From: Sphingomonadales bacterium UBA6174
GTDB taxonomy: Bacteria > Pseudomonadota > Alphaproteobacteria > Sphingomonadales > Sphingomonadaceae
Assembly (NCBI GenBank): GCA_002422945.1
Contig: DITW01000020.1
Span: forward strand, 1-21,155
Reading direction: 5' to 3'
Length of the DNA stretch: 21,155 nt
This document shows positions 7,423-15,837 of this stretch, one piece after another (the first letter of the stretch is position 1; every line of letters starts with the position of its first letter). Below the pieces are notes generated by a model. The model searched no databases and was not told where the DNA came from. It saw only the letters and a list, made by a program, of their open reading frames with translations. Made by a program: the position numbers and the translations under genes.

Positions 7423-8535
7423 ATGGATAAAATGTCGTTGTTGCGGGATTCGATCATGGGCCGACGCTCTTTGCTGAAGAGTCTCGGCGCCGCCGCCATT
7501 GGTATCAGCTTCACCGGCGGACTTGCCGCCTGCAGCAAAGGCGGGGACAAGACGGCGGGCGGCAAGGAAGAGCCAAAGCTCAATTTCTACAATTGGGATA
7601 CCTATATCGGCGAAACCACGCTGGATGATTTCCGGGGCGCTGCCGGCATTGACGTGAACATGAGCCTGTTTGCCACCAATGACGAATTATTCGCCAAGCT
7701 GCGCGCGGGCAATCCCGGCTTTGATGTGATCGTGCCATCGAATGACTTTGTCGAACGGATGGTCAAGGCGGATATGCTGTTGCCGCTCGATCATAACAAG
7801 ATTCCGAATTTCAAAAATGTCGGCGAGGCATTCAAAAATGTCTCTTATGATCCCGGTCGTGCCCATTCCATGCCCTATACTTGGCTGACCTTGGGCATTG
7901 GCTATCGCAAGTCGAAGGTCCATGCCAAGCCGGATAGCTGGAAGGTGTTGCTCGACAGCGATGAATATAAGGGCCGGATCGCGCTCTTGTCCGAGGCGGG
8001 CGATCTCTTCCGTCTTGCTGCCAAATATAAGGGGCATAGCGTCAATGGCGTGACCAAGGAGATGATGCCGGAACTGGAGGCCATGCTGAAAAAGCAAAAG
8101 GCCAATGTGAAGGCCTTCCACGAAGATAATGGGCAGGATCTGCTGCTGTCGGGCGAGGTCGATCTCGTGCTCGAATATAATGGCGACATTGCCCAGATCA
8201 TGAAGGAAGACCCGGACATCGACTTTGTCATCCCCAAGGAAGGCAGCCAGTTCAATTCGGACAATCTGGCGATTCCCAAGGGCGCGCCGCATCCTGAAAA
8301 CGCCCATAAGTTCATCAATTATCTGCTGGATGCCGAGGCGGGCAAGAAGATCAGCGAGACGATCCTCTTTCCCACCCCCAATGAGGCGGCGAAGATGCTG
8401 ATGCCCGCGAGTTATAGAAATAATCCGGTGATTTTCCCGCCGGCGGATGTCCTCGCGAAATGCGAATATGCTGCCTATAACCCGGAACTCCAGCCGCTCT
8501 ATGAAGAGGCCTTTACCCGCATTCGCGCGGACTGA
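7423..8535 (+). CDS. potF: Polyamine (spermidine/putrescine-type) ABC transporter, substrate-binding lipoprotein
   Basis: This 370-residue periplasmic binding protein delivers polyamines to the inner-membrane permease. The N-terminus combines a twin-arginine motif (GRRSLLKS, Arg14-Arg15), a hydrophobic stretch and a lipobox (LAAC, Cys37), so a Tat-exported lipoprotein is predicted. The mature part starts LNFYNWDTYIGETTLDDF and contains FDVIVPSNDFVERM and NLAIPKGAPHPENAHKFINYL, typical of PotD/PotF. The ATG at 7423 has AGGAG seven bases upstream. The permease genes begin seven bases after its stop. PotD versus PotF specificity cannot be settled from sequence alone, so the gene symbol is by family similarity. 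Confidence 0.93.
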   Translation: MDKMSLLRDSIMGRRSLLKSLGAAAIGISFTGGLAACSKGGDKTAGGKEEPKLNFYNWDTYIGETTLDDFRGAAGIDVNMSLFATNDELFAKLRAGNPGFDVIVPSNDFVERMVKADMLLPLDHNKIPNFKNVGEAFKNVSYDPGRAHSMPYTWLTLGIGYRKSKVHAKPDSWKVLLDSDEYKGRIALLSEAGDLFRLAAKYKGHSVNGVTKEMMPELEAMLKKQKANVKAFHEDNGQDLLLSGEVDLVLEYNGDIAQIMKEDPDIDFVIPKEGSQFNSDNLAIPKGAPHPENAHKFINYLLDAEAGKKISETILFPTPNEAAKMLMPASYRNNPVIFPPADVLAKCEYAAYNPELQPLYEEAFTRIRAD

Positions 8536-8541
8536 TGGCGG

Positions 8542-9477
8542 GTGCAGGGCTGGCGCACACAAAAGCGGGTATTCGCAACAATCGCGACGGGGCCGGTTTT
8601 GTGGCTGCTGTTGTTCTTCATTATCCCGCTCGCGGTGCTGTGGGCGTATAGTTTCGGGCGCAATGTCGGCCTGACGGAAATCGAGATCAGCGGCACCTTC
8701 GCCAATTATGCCAAGGCGATTGAGCCTCTATATCTGCAGATTTTCGGCAAATCGATTGCGGTGGCTGCGCTGACGACGTTCATCTGCCTGATCGTCGGTT
8801 TTCCGGTGGCGCTCGCGATCACCTTTGCCACGCCGAAATATAAGCCCTGGCTGTTGCTCGGGATCATGCTGCCGTTCTGGACCAACCTTTTGATCCGCAC
8901 CTATGCGCTGATGGCGGTGTTGCGGACCGAGGGCTATGCCAATCAGAGCTTGGGCAGTCTGTGGCAATTATCGAGCAATGCGCGGGTGGTGCTGGGGTTG
9001 CAGCCACTTGATGCGTTTGAACCATTGCATTTGCTTTATAATAATTTCGCGGTGGTGCTGGGGCTGGTCTATGTCCATTTGCCATTCATGGTCTTGCCCC
9101 TTTATGCGGCGCTGGATCGCTTGGATCGTTCGTTGATCGAAGCGAGCCTTGATCTGGGTGCGGGGCATTTCCGCACCTTGCTGACTATTGTCGCGCCCTT
9201 GGCCGCGCCCGGGATTATTTCCGGGGTTGTCATCACCTTCGTTCCGGCATTGGGGGCCTATCTCACCCCCGATCTATTGGGCGGGACCGATAGCCAGATG
9301 ATCGCCAACGTCATTGAACGCCAGTTCAAACGGGCGAATGACTGGCCGTTCGGCTCGGCTTTGTCCTTCATGTTGATGTATGCGACCTTCATCATGATCG
9401 CATGGCAGGCGCAGCGCGAACGCAAGCTCATGCGCACGGGCACGGGCATCGGGCCAGATGTGGGAGTGCGGGCATGA
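8542..9477 (+). CDS. potH: Polyamine ABC transporter permease (PotB/PotH type)
   Basis: This 311-residue inner-membrane protein has six or so hydrophobic helices, starting with VLWLLLFFIIPLAVLWAYSF. The EAA loop that docks with the ATPase reads EASLDLGAGHFRTLL. The start is GTG at 8542, six bases after the binding-protein stop. An ATG overlapping that stop is in another frame and does not give this protein. It is slightly longer than E. coli PotB and close to PotH. The last codons overlap the next permease by four bases, so the two permeases are probably made in equal amounts. Confidence 0.92.
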   Translation: MQGWRTQKRVFATIATGPVLWLLLFFIIPLAVLWAYSFGRNVGLTEIEISGTFANYAKAIEPLYLQIFGKSIAVAALTTFICLIVGFPVALAITFATPKYKPWLLLGIMLPFWTNLLIRTYALMAVLRTEGYANQSLGSLWQLSSNARVVLGLQPLDAFEPLHLLYNNFAVVLGLVYVHLPFMVLPLYAALDRLDRSLIEASLDLGAGHFRTLLTIVAPLAAPGIISGVVITFVPALGAYLTPDLLGGTDSQMIANVIERQFKRANDWPFGSALSFMLMYATFIMIAWQAQRERKLMRTGTGIGPDVGVRA

Positions 9478-10322
9478 TGCGCCGCCTGCGCCCGGCGATT
9501 GCGCCGCTCGATTATACGAGGCGCTGGTCGATGCGCCTGTGGGTCGGGCTGGTAATGTTCTTCCTCTATGCGCCGCTGGTCGCGTTGATGGTGTTCAGCT
9601 TTAATGACAGCCGCCGCAATATCGTCTGGCGGGGCTTCACCACCAAATATTATGACAAGGTGATGCACAATGACATGTTGATGGAGGCGCTGGGCAATTC
9701 GCTGACCATCGCCTTTTTCACGACGATCATTTCGCTGGTGTTGGGCGGACTTGCGGCGGTGATGCTGTGGCGCTTTCGCTTCCCTTGGAAAACGGCAGTG
9801 GAAGGGGCGATGGCCCTGCCGATTGTCGTGCCGGAAATCTGTTTCGGCGTCGCGATGCTGATCTTCTTTGCCCAGATCGGCTGGCCGACGGACATGCCTT
9901 GGCCGTTCAGCCTTGGCGCGATCACCATTGCCCATGTCACCTTTTGCTTCCCGTTCGTCGCGATGGTGGTGCGGTCGCGTCTGGCCTCGTTCAATCGCGA
10001 GGAAGAGGAGGCGGCCAAGGATTTGGGCGCAAGCGAATGGCAGGCGTTTCGCGATGTGCTGTTGCCGCATATGAAGCCGGGGCTGATCGCGGGGGCGCTG
10101 TTGGCGTTCACCATGTCGCTGGATGATTTCGTCATCACCTTTTTCACCTCCGGCCCGAATACCATCACCTTTCCGGTGAAGGTCTATTCGATGGTGCGTT
10201 TCTCGGTCACGCCAGAGGTCAACGCCGCATCGACCTTGTTGATCGTGCTGACGGTCATCATGACCAGCGTCGCGCTCTATTTTCAAAACCGCATGGCCCA
10301 AAGCGGGAAAGGTCCAGCATGA
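9474..10322 (+). CDS. potI: Polyamine ABC transporter permease (PotC/PotI type)
   Basis: This 282-residue second permease pairs with the preceding one. Hydrophobic helices begin with LWVGLVMFFLYAPLVALMVFSF. The EAA loop reads EEAAKDLGASEWQAF and is followed by LLPHMKPGLIAGAL; MSLDDFVITFF near the C-terminus is a hallmark of PotC/PotI. The start ATG at 9474 overlaps the upstream stop as ATGA, with GGGAG upstream. A second ATG follows immediately and could serve equally. The frame is open to 9402, but that extension lies inside the previous gene and has no membrane character. The stop overlaps the ATPase gene by four bases. Confidence 0.92.
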   Translation: MMRRLRPAIAPLDYTRRWSMRLWVGLVMFFLYAPLVALMVFSFNDSRRNIVWRGFTTKYYDKVMHNDMLMEALGNSLTIAFFTTIISLVLGGLAAVMLWRFRFPWKTAVEGAMALPIVVPEICFGVAMLIFFAQIGWPTDMPWPFSLGAITIAHVTFCFPFVAMVVRSRLASFNREEEEAAKDLGASEWQAFRDVLLPHMKPGLIAGALLAFTMSLDDFVITFFTSGPNTITFPVKVYSMVRFSVTPEVNAASTLLIVLTVIMTSVALYFQNRMAQSGKGPA

Positions 10323-11470
10323 CAACTTTTCCGCCAAATCGCGTGGTTCAGGATAATGCCGCGATCAAGCCGATTATCCAGATCCGCAATGTGACCAAGA
10401 GATTCGGGCAATTGGCGGCGGTGGACGATGTGTCGCTCGATATCATGCCGGGGGAATTTTTCGTGCTGCTGGGGCCATCGGGCTGCGGCAAGACGACCTT
10501 GTTGCGGATGATCGCGGGATTTGAACTGCCGACCGAGGGCCAGATCTTGATCGATGGGCAGGACATGACCGGTGTGCCGCCCAATCAGCGGCCCGTGAAT
10601 ATGGTGTTCCAAAGCTATGCCGTATTCCCGCATATGAATGTGCGCGATAATGTCGCTTATGGCCTGAAAATCGCGCGCACGCCGAAAAAGGACATTCGTG
10701 ATCGGGTGGATGAGGCGCTGGCGCTGGTGAAGCTGGACGGGCTGGGGGATCGCATGCCCGATCAGCTATCGGGTGGGCAGCGGCAGCGGGTGGCGCTGGC
10801 GCGGTCATTGGTGATGCGACCCAAGGTGTTGCTGCTGGACGAGCCTTTGTCCGCGCTCGATGCCAAATTGCGGGCGGCGATGCAGTTCGAACTCGCGGAT
10901 TTGCAGGAAAAGGTCGGGATCACCTTTGTCACCGTCACCCATGATCAGGACGAGGCGCTATCGATGGCGAGTCGGATCGCGGTTGTGAATAAGGGGCTGA
11001 TCGCCCAGATGGCGACACCGTCCGACCTGTATGAATATCCGGCCAATCGCTTTGTCGCAGATTTCGTCGGCTCGGTGAATTTGTTCGAGGGCAAGCTGAT
11101 CGTCGATGAACCGGAGCGCGCGGTGGTCGAATGTCCCGAACTTGGCCGGGTCTATATCAATCATGGCGTGACCGGCCCGCATGAAGGCACGGTGCATGTG
11201 GCATTGCGACCGGAAAAAATCTCGCTCTACCGCCAGGGTGAGGCACCGCCCGCGCCGGATGCGCCTGTCGGCCATAATCTGGCGGATGGCGTGATCAAGG
11301 GCATGTCCTATCTCGGCGACATCACTGTGTTTCAGATATTGATGCCGTCAGGGCAGGTGATGCGCGTATCGCGGCCCAATCTCTCGCGTTTCGATCAGGA
11401 AGATTTTACGTGGGAAGACCGGGTGTCGATGCGCTGGCATTCGTCCAGCCCGGTGGTGTTGCTGGCCTGA
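10319..11470 (+). CDS. potG: Polyamine ABC transporter ATP-binding protein (PotA/PotG type)
   Basis: This 383-residue ATPase powers the importer. It shows Walker A GPSGCGKTT (about residue 52), Q-loop FQSYAVFPHM, signature LSGGQRQR, Walker B VLLLDEPLSALD and H-loop VTHDQDEA. The C-terminal part (about 250–383, with VALRPEKISLY) is a TOBE-type regulatory domain usual in polyamine and iron importers. It starts at an ATGA overlap with the second permease. The gene order binding protein–permease–permease–ATPase differs from E. coli potFGHI, where the ATPase comes second. It converges with the next gene over an 18-base gap with no visible terminator hairpin. Confidence 0.94.
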   Translation: MTTFPPNRVVQDNAAIKPIIQIRNVTKRFGQLAAVDDVSLDIMPGEFFVLLGPSGCGKTTLLRMIAGFELPTEGQILIDGQDMTGVPPNQRPVNMVFQSYAVFPHMNVRDNVAYGLKIARTPKKDIRDRVDEALALVKLDGLGDRMPDQLSGGQRQRVALARSLVMRPKVLLLDEPLSALDAKLRAAMQFELADLQEKVGITFVTVTHDQDEALSMASRIAVVNKGLIAQMATPSDLYEYPANRFVADFVGSVNLFEGKLIVDEPERAVVECPELGRVYINHGVTGPHEGTVHVALRPEKISLYRQGEAPPAPDAPVGHNLADGVIKGMSYLGDITVFQILMPSGQVMRVSRPNLSRFDQEDFTWEDRVSMRWHSSSPVVLLA

Positions 11471-11488
11471 TTCTTAGCCCTCTGACAC

Positions 11489-12472
11489 TTATCCACGCGT
11501 CCAGCGGGTGCGTTTGAAATAATAAGCCATGGCGAGGCTGACGATCAGGCAGAAGGACACCACGCCCCAAAAGGCCCAAGGCGCATGGGCATAAGGGATG
11601 CCGTCGACATTCATCCCCAACAGGCCGGTGAGGAACGTCAACGGCAGGAAGATCAGCGCGACGATGGAAATCAGCAAGGCGCGCGTGTCCATCAGTTCCG
11701 AGCGGCGGTCGGTCAATTCTTCGCGCATCAGCGCGGATCGTTCGCGGATCGCCTCCAATTCTTCCCCCATGCGGGCGAAGCGGTCGGCGGCGTTGCGGAG
11801 TTGCAGCACATCATCATCGTCGAGCCAGTCTGGCCCCGCGACCGAAAACCGTTCCAGTGCGTGATATTGCGGCAGGACGAAGCGATGGAATTCAATCGAC
11901 TGGCTGCGAATTTCGCTGACCTTGTGGCGATGGAGATAGAGCGGCGCTGATTCCATCCCCAGTTCGAGATCATCCAGCGTATCGCCCAGTTCAGCGATCT
12001 GATTATCGAGCCGTTCCGAAATCAGCGTAGCGAAACAGGCGACAAGATCGCCCGGATCGCTATGGCGACCGGCGTTGAATCGATCAATCACCGCCGCCAT
12101 GACCTCGCTGTCGCGCATGCTGACGGTAATCGCGCGATGCTGGGTCAGCCACATGCGGATCGATACCAGGGCGTCCTGATCGTCGCCGGGAACAAGGGCC
12201 GGGGCGCGCAGGTTCAGCAGCACCCCATCTTCAATCGGCTCGTAACGCGGGCGGGTTTCCATCGTGACCAGTGCTTGGCGCACCAGTTCCGGCACATGAT
12301 CCTGCTGCGCCAACCATGTGATAGTGGCGGGATCGCGACCGTTCAGATGCGTCCATTCGAACATAAGATCAGCATTGGCGGGGTCACGATATTGCATCGT
12401 TACCGTCGCCATTTGCGCATGTGCGGTCTTGTCCGCCATTTCAAGCTCACCCGGTTGAAAATCCGCCATCAT
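11489..12472 (-). CDS. zntB: CorA/ZntB-family metal cation transporter
   Basis: This 327-residue protein has a large cytoplasmic N-terminal domain, a long helical region (residues ~140–260, rich in Glu/Arg) and two C-terminal membrane helices. The first helix ends in the family signature GMN (TGLLGMNVDGIP); the second is AFWGVVSFCLIVSLAMAYYF, followed by a basic tail. GMN followed by VxGIP is more like ZntB (zinc) than the Mg-channel CorA, but metal specificity is not certain. ATGs occur at 12472 and 12469; AGGTGAG lies immediately upstream, so the second may be used. It is transcribed toward the polyamine operon. Confidence 0.85.
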   Translation of the reverse strand: MMADFQPGELEMADKTAHAQMATVTMQYRDPANADLMFEWTHLNGRDPATITWLAQQDHVPELVRQALVTMETRPRYEPIEDGVLLNLRAPALVPGDDQDALVSIRMWLTQHRAITVSMRDSEVMAAVIDRFNAGRHSDPGDLVACFATLISERLDNQIAELGDTLDDLELGMESAPLYLHRHKVSEIRSQSIEFHRFVLPQYHALERFSVAGPDWLDDDDVLQLRNAADRFARMGEELEAIRERSALMREELTDRRSELMDTRALLISIVALIFLPLTFLTGLLGMNVDGIPYAHAPWAFWGVVSFCLIVSLAMAYYFKRTRWTRG

Positions 12473-12514
12473 CTCACCTGTGTATGCGGGATGATGGCCT
12501 CGGCCAAGCGTTGA

Positions 12515-12925
12515 TTATTTCGGTATTTCCATCGGCTGGAATTTGCCAAGGCCGCATGATGCGCCAAGGCCCAAACCGCCGTTATAGCCGCCATTATTGT
12601 GCAGCACGGTGATCATATCGACCGAACATAGCTGCGACAGGCTGGTCTTGTAGAGGAAGCGTTCCTCAAAGCCGAGCGAGGGACAGCTATAGGGCAATTC
12701 ATTACGCATGATCTTGCGATTGCTGATGTAGAAATCGATGATCTTGTCGCTGCGCACGCGGGTGTTGCGGATTTGGCTGAGGTTGATGCAATTGACTGGC
12801 TCACCGGTCGGCTTGGCCAATTCCCATTTCTTGTCTTTCGACCTTGCATCGGCATGTTCGGTAAAGGCTGTGCTACCGCCAATCAGGGCCGCCAATAACG
12901 CGGGTATCATGATCTTCTTGTTCAT
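12515..12925 (-). CDS. Small secreted cysteine-containing protein, function unknown
   Basis: This is a 136-residue predicted exported protein. Residues 1–27 look like a signal peptide (KK near the start, then IPALLAALIGGSTA, with possible cleavage after HADA). The mature part has four well-spaced cysteines (NCINLSQIR, YSCPSLGFE, QLCSVDMI, ASCGLGKFQPM), suitable for disulfides in the periplasm. NCINLSQIRNTRV followed by IIDFYISNRKI resembles, from memory, the DUF6491-type proteins of sphingomonads and xanthomonads; I could not check this. The ATG at 12925 is preferred because AGGAG lies seven to eight bases upstream; the frame extends six codons further. No function can be assigned. Confidence 0.75.
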   Translation of the reverse strand: MNKKIMIPALLAALIGGSTAFTEHADARSKDKKWELAKPTGEPVNCINLSQIRNTRVRSDKIIDFYISNRKIMRNELPYSCPSLGFEERFLYKTSLSQLCSVDMITVLHNNGGYNGGLGLGASCGLGKFQPMEIPK

Positions 12926-12974
12926 GTCGCCACTCCTGTACACATCCCGGCAATGATGTGCCGGTCACTCGGCC

Positions 12975-13634
12975 TTATGAAGCCTTGGTTTTCAATATAG
13001 GCGCAGGCGTTTTGGATTTAAAGCCGCAACAGCTGGCCACCGGGCAGCGCCAGCATTCGGGCGTGCGCGCCTTGCAGATATAGCGCCCGTGCAGGATCAG
13101 CCAGTGATGGGCATGGAGACGAAAATGCGCAGGCGTCGCCTTTTCCAGCTTTTTCTCGACCTCCAGCACTGTCTTGCCGGGCGCGAGGCCAGTGCGGTTC
13201 GACACGCGGAAAATATGGGTGTCGACCGCAATCGTCGGCACGCCAAAGGCAGTGTTCAGCACGACATTCGCGGTTTTGCGCCCGACGCCGGGCAGGCGTT
13301 CGAGCGCCGCGCGATCCTGTGGCACCTCGCCTTGATGTTCGCGGACCAAGATGTCCGACAAGGCGATGACATTCTTGGCCTTGGTGTTGAACAGGCCAAT
13401 GGTCTTGATGTGCTGTTTCAAGCCCGCCTCGCCCAAGGCGACCATTTGCGCGGGCGTCTTGACCCGTTCAAACAACGCGCGGGTTGCCTTGTTAACCCCG
13501 ACATCGGTCGCCTGTGCCGACAAGGTGACGGCGACGAGCAATTGATAGACATTGCCATATTCCAGCTCGGTTTCCGGACTGGGATTATTGGCCGCAAGGA
13601 TGGAATAGAAGGTCTCGATGTCGGTTTTTTTCAT
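12975..13634 (-). CDS. nth: Endonuclease III (DNA glycosylase/AP lyase)
   Basis: This 219-residue base-excision repair enzyme removes oxidised pyrimidines and cleaves abasic sites. The helix-hairpin-helix LPGVGRKTANVV holds the catalytic Lys at residue 120, and VDTHIFRV the catalytic Asp at residue 138, exactly the E. coli Nth numbers. The C-terminal cysteines in CKARTPECWRCPVASCC fit the C-x6-C-x2-C-x5-C [4Fe-4S] pattern. The frame remains open 30 codons upstream (GTG at 13724), but that segment is encoded by the dispersed repeat at 13641–13738 and has no Nth character. The match to E. coli numbering supports the ATG at 13634. The Shine-Dalgarno is weak (GAGG twelve bases upstream, inside the repeat). 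Confidence 0.95.
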   Translation of the reverse strand: MKKTDIETFYSILAANNPSPETELEYGNVYQLLVAVTLSAQATDVGVNKATRALFERVKTPAQMVALGEAGLKQHIKTIGLFNTKAKNVIALSDILVREHQGEVPQDRAALERLPGVGRKTANVVLNTAFGVPTIAVDTHIFRVSNRTGLAPGKTVLEVEKKLEKATPAHFRLHAHHWLILHGRYICKARTPECWRCPVASCCGFKSKTPAPILKTKAS

Positions 13635-13640
13635 TTTTGT

Positions 13641-13738
13641 TTTGTCCCTCAGACGCCGGGCGCGGGCATCCGCCCGCTTGGCTTCCTCGCAATAAGCTCG
13701 GGCGGCCGTTCGGCCTTGCGGCACGGCGTGCCGTTGGT
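13641..13738 (+). repeat. Dispersed GC-rich repeat, copy 2 (5' of nth)
   Basis: It begins TTTGTCCCTCAGACGCCGGG and matches 5621–5735 in the same orientation, but lacks the tandem GTTCGGCCTTGCGG duplication and has TTCCTC where copy 1 has TACGCC. It contains the hairpins GCGGGC-ATCC-GCCCGC and GGCAC-GGC-GTGCC. It fills the space between dapB and nth and ends six bases from the nth start codon. Confidence 0.85.
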
Positions 13739-13795
13739 GGGGGATAGTGAGGTCTGTTTTTTGAAAATGCTACCCCCGGCGTGTGGCGCTCCCCA

Positions 13796-14560
13796 TCAAA
13801 GGCCCAGCACATCCTCCATCCGGTAACGGCCTGCGGGCTTGCCGTGTAGCCATTGCGCCGCCTTGATCGCGCCCTTGGCAAAGATCACCCGGCTTTCGGC
13901 GCGGTGGCCGATTTCGATGCGTTCGCCATCGGTGGCGAAGATCACCTGATGGTCGCCCGCGACCGACCCGCCACGTAATGCAGCAAAGCCGATATGGCCC
14001 GACTGCCGCATCCCCGTAATCCCGTCGCGCCCGCGATCCGCTACTTCTGACAAAGACACTTCGCGCCCCTTGGCTGCGGCTTCGCCCAATAAAAGCGCGG
14101 TGCCGGATGGGGCATCTACCTTGTGGCGATGGTGCATCTCGACAATTTCAATGTCCCAATCATCGCCCAGACGCGAGGCGACATCGCGCACGACCGCCGC
14201 CAACAGGGTGACGCCGAGCGAGGTGTTGCCGGTTTGCAGGATCGGGATATGCGCGGCTGCTGCATCGATCAGGGCGTGATGTTCGGCCTCCAGCCCGGTC
14301 GTGCCGATGACAATCGCACGGCCTGCCGTCTTGGCGGCCTCCAGATGCGTGCCGAGCACCACCGGGGAGGAAAAGTCGATCAATACATCGCATTGGCTGG
14401 CCAGCCCCGCGACATCGGTGCCGACCGGCAGGCCCGCGACCTTGGCGGTCACGCCCGCGCGATCCACGCCGCCCGCCACATTTACGCCCGCCTGTGATGC
14501 CAGATCGGCGATTGCCTGTCCCATGCGGCCCGCCGCGCCCAAGATACCGATTGTCGTCAT
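13796..14560 (-). CDS. dapB: 4-hydroxy-tetrahydrodipicolinate reductase
   Basis: This 254-residue enzyme of the diaminopimelate/lysine pathway reduces hydroxy-tetrahydrodipicolinate with NAD(P)H. The N-terminal Rossmann motif is GILGAAGRMGQAI (residues 5–17). IVIGTTGL and TGNTSLGV are conserved cofactor-domain segments. EMHHRHKVDAPSGTAL contains the catalytic His and Lys and the substrate-binding GT. The length is a little shorter than the E. coli enzyme (273) and normal for alphaproteobacteria. The ATG at 14560 gives the expected N-terminus. nth lies downstream on the same strand, separated by the dispersed repeat, so joint transcription is possible but unproven. Positions 14561–14730 hold no gene that I can see. 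Confidence 0.96.
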   Translation of the reverse strand: MTTIGILGAAGRMGQAIADLASQAGVNVAGGVDRAGVTAKVAGLPVGTDVAGLASQCDVLIDFSSPVVLGTHLEAAKTAGRAIVIGTTGLEAEHHALIDAAAAHIPILQTGNTSLGVTLLAAVVRDVASRLGDDWDIEIVEMHHRHKVDAPSGTALLLGEAAAKGREVSLSEVADRGRDGITGMRQSGHIGFAALRGGSVAGDHQVIFATDGERIEIGHRAESRVIFAKGAIKAAQWLHGKPAGRYRMEDVLGL

Positions 14561-14730
14561 CTGCCTGCCTTTGTCGATCTATGTGGGGCTTAATGGGCCG
14601 AATGCGGGTTCAAGGCAATATCGCGCTGCTCATGTATCCGGGCATGAAGGGCCAATGCGCCACAATCTTAACAACTTGTCGCTTTAGAGAGCGGATCAAA
14701 CCCGCTCCGGGTGTGTTGGGAAAGTAGACT

Positions 14731-15732
14731 ATGACGACCATTATCGTAACCGGCGTGGCTGGTTTTATCGGCATGCATCTGGCCGATCGTCTGATGCGCC
14801 GGGGCGATCATGTGATCGGCATCGACAATATGAACGATTATTATGCGGTCCAGTTGAAGCGTGACCGCATTGCCTTGTTGCAGCAGCAATATGGCGACCG
14901 CTTTACGTTTCTCGAACTTGATTTTGCCGATGATCGCGCGCTGGAGGCGGGGCTTAACGGGCTGGAATTCGACCGCATTGCCCATTTGGGGGCGCAGGCC
15001 GGCGTGCGCTATTCCATCGAAAACCCGCGCGCTTATGTGCAGTCGAACCTTGTCGGCCATCTCAATCTGATGGAAATCGCGCGCGCGCGCCGGGTCGCGC
15101 ATATGGTCTATGCGTCATCATCCTCGGTCTATGGCGGGAATAAGGAACTGCCGTTCCGGGTGGAGGATCGGGTCGATTATCCCGTCAGCCTTTATGCCGC
15201 GACCAAAAGGGCGGATGAGCTGATGAGCGAAAGCTATGCCCATCTCTATCGCATACCCATGACGGGATTGCGGTTCTTCACGGTCTATGGCCCTTGGGGG
15301 CGGCCCGATATGGCGATGTGGATTTTCGCCCAAAAGATTTTTGCCGGTGAACCGATCCCGATATTCAACCATGGCCAGATGTTGCGCGATTTCACGTATA
15401 TCGACGATATCATCTCCGGCGTGGTGGCGTGCATCGACAATCCGCCGCAAGACGATGGAGCCATCAAGGCAGGCGGCAGTGTCTCGCCGCATCGCATCTA
15501 TAATATCGGCAATCATCGCGCCGAAGAGCTGGGCCGGATGATCGATGTGCTGGAAAACGCGATCGGGCTGAAGGCGGTGCGCGATTATCAGCCGATGCAG
15601 CCGGGCGACGTGCCTGCGACCTGTGCGGATATCAGTGCCATTCAGGCCGATCTCGGTTTCCAGCCTGCCACAGGGATCGAATCGGGCATCCCGCGCTTTG
15701 TCGATTGGTATCGCGCCTATCATCGGCTGTGA
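14731..15732 (+). CDS. NAD-dependent epimerase, UDP-glucuronate 4-epimerase type
   Basis: This 333-residue short-chain dehydrogenase-type sugar-nucleotide epimerase probably converts UDP-glucuronate to UDP-galacturonate for surface polysaccharide. The Rossmann motif is TGVAGFIG (residues 7–14). SSSSVYGG supplies the catalytic Ser/Thr region, and YAATK holds the catalytic Tyr155 and Lys159. GPWGRPDMA is a strong marker of the CapI/LpsL (UDP-GlcA 4-epimerase) group rather than GalE. MLRDFTYIDDI is the usual C-terminal substrate-domain motif. The start ATG is preceded by GGGAAAG. It stands alone: no glycosyltransferases are in the window, so the polysaccharide it serves is unknown. Confidence 0.9.
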   Translation: MTTIIVTGVAGFIGMHLADRLMRRGDHVIGIDNMNDYYAVQLKRDRIALLQQQYGDRFTFLELDFADDRALEAGLNGLEFDRIAHLGAQAGVRYSIENPRAYVQSNLVGHLNLMEIARARRVAHMVYASSSSVYGGNKELPFRVEDRVDYPVSLYAATKRADELMSESYAHLYRIPMTGLRFFTVYGPWGRPDMAMWIFAQKIFAGEPIPIFNHGQMLRDFTYIDDIISGVVACIDNPPQDDGAIKAGGSVSPHRIYNIGNHRAEELGRMIDVLENAIGLKAVRDYQPMQPGDVPATCADISAIQADLGFQPATGIESGIPRFVDWYRAYHRL

Positions 15733-15837
15733 TGCCAACGATAAAATGGTAAATATATGGCCGTAAACCATTAATCATGTGGACGACCCGCGCTGCAAAT
15801 GTCAATTTCTGCACGATGTTTGTTGGAGTAACGAGTC

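Noticed and set aside
9402..9473. Upstream extension of the second permease (His/Arg-rich)
   Set aside because: It lies inside the first permease gene and lacks membrane character. The ATGA overlap at 9474 is the usual coupled start.
11488..11496. TTATCCACG, one mismatch from a DnaA box
   Set aside because: It is a single site without an AT-rich region or companion boxes, between convergent genes; there is no sign of an origin.
14689..14707. Hairpin GAGCGG-N7-CCGCTC upstream of the epimerase
   Set aside because: It has a six-pair stem without a T run and no riboswitch-like conserved core; it is too weak to call regulatory.
15745..15772. AATGGT…ACCATT inverted repeat after the epimerase
   Set aside because: The long loop, short stem and missing T tract make it unlikely to be a terminator.
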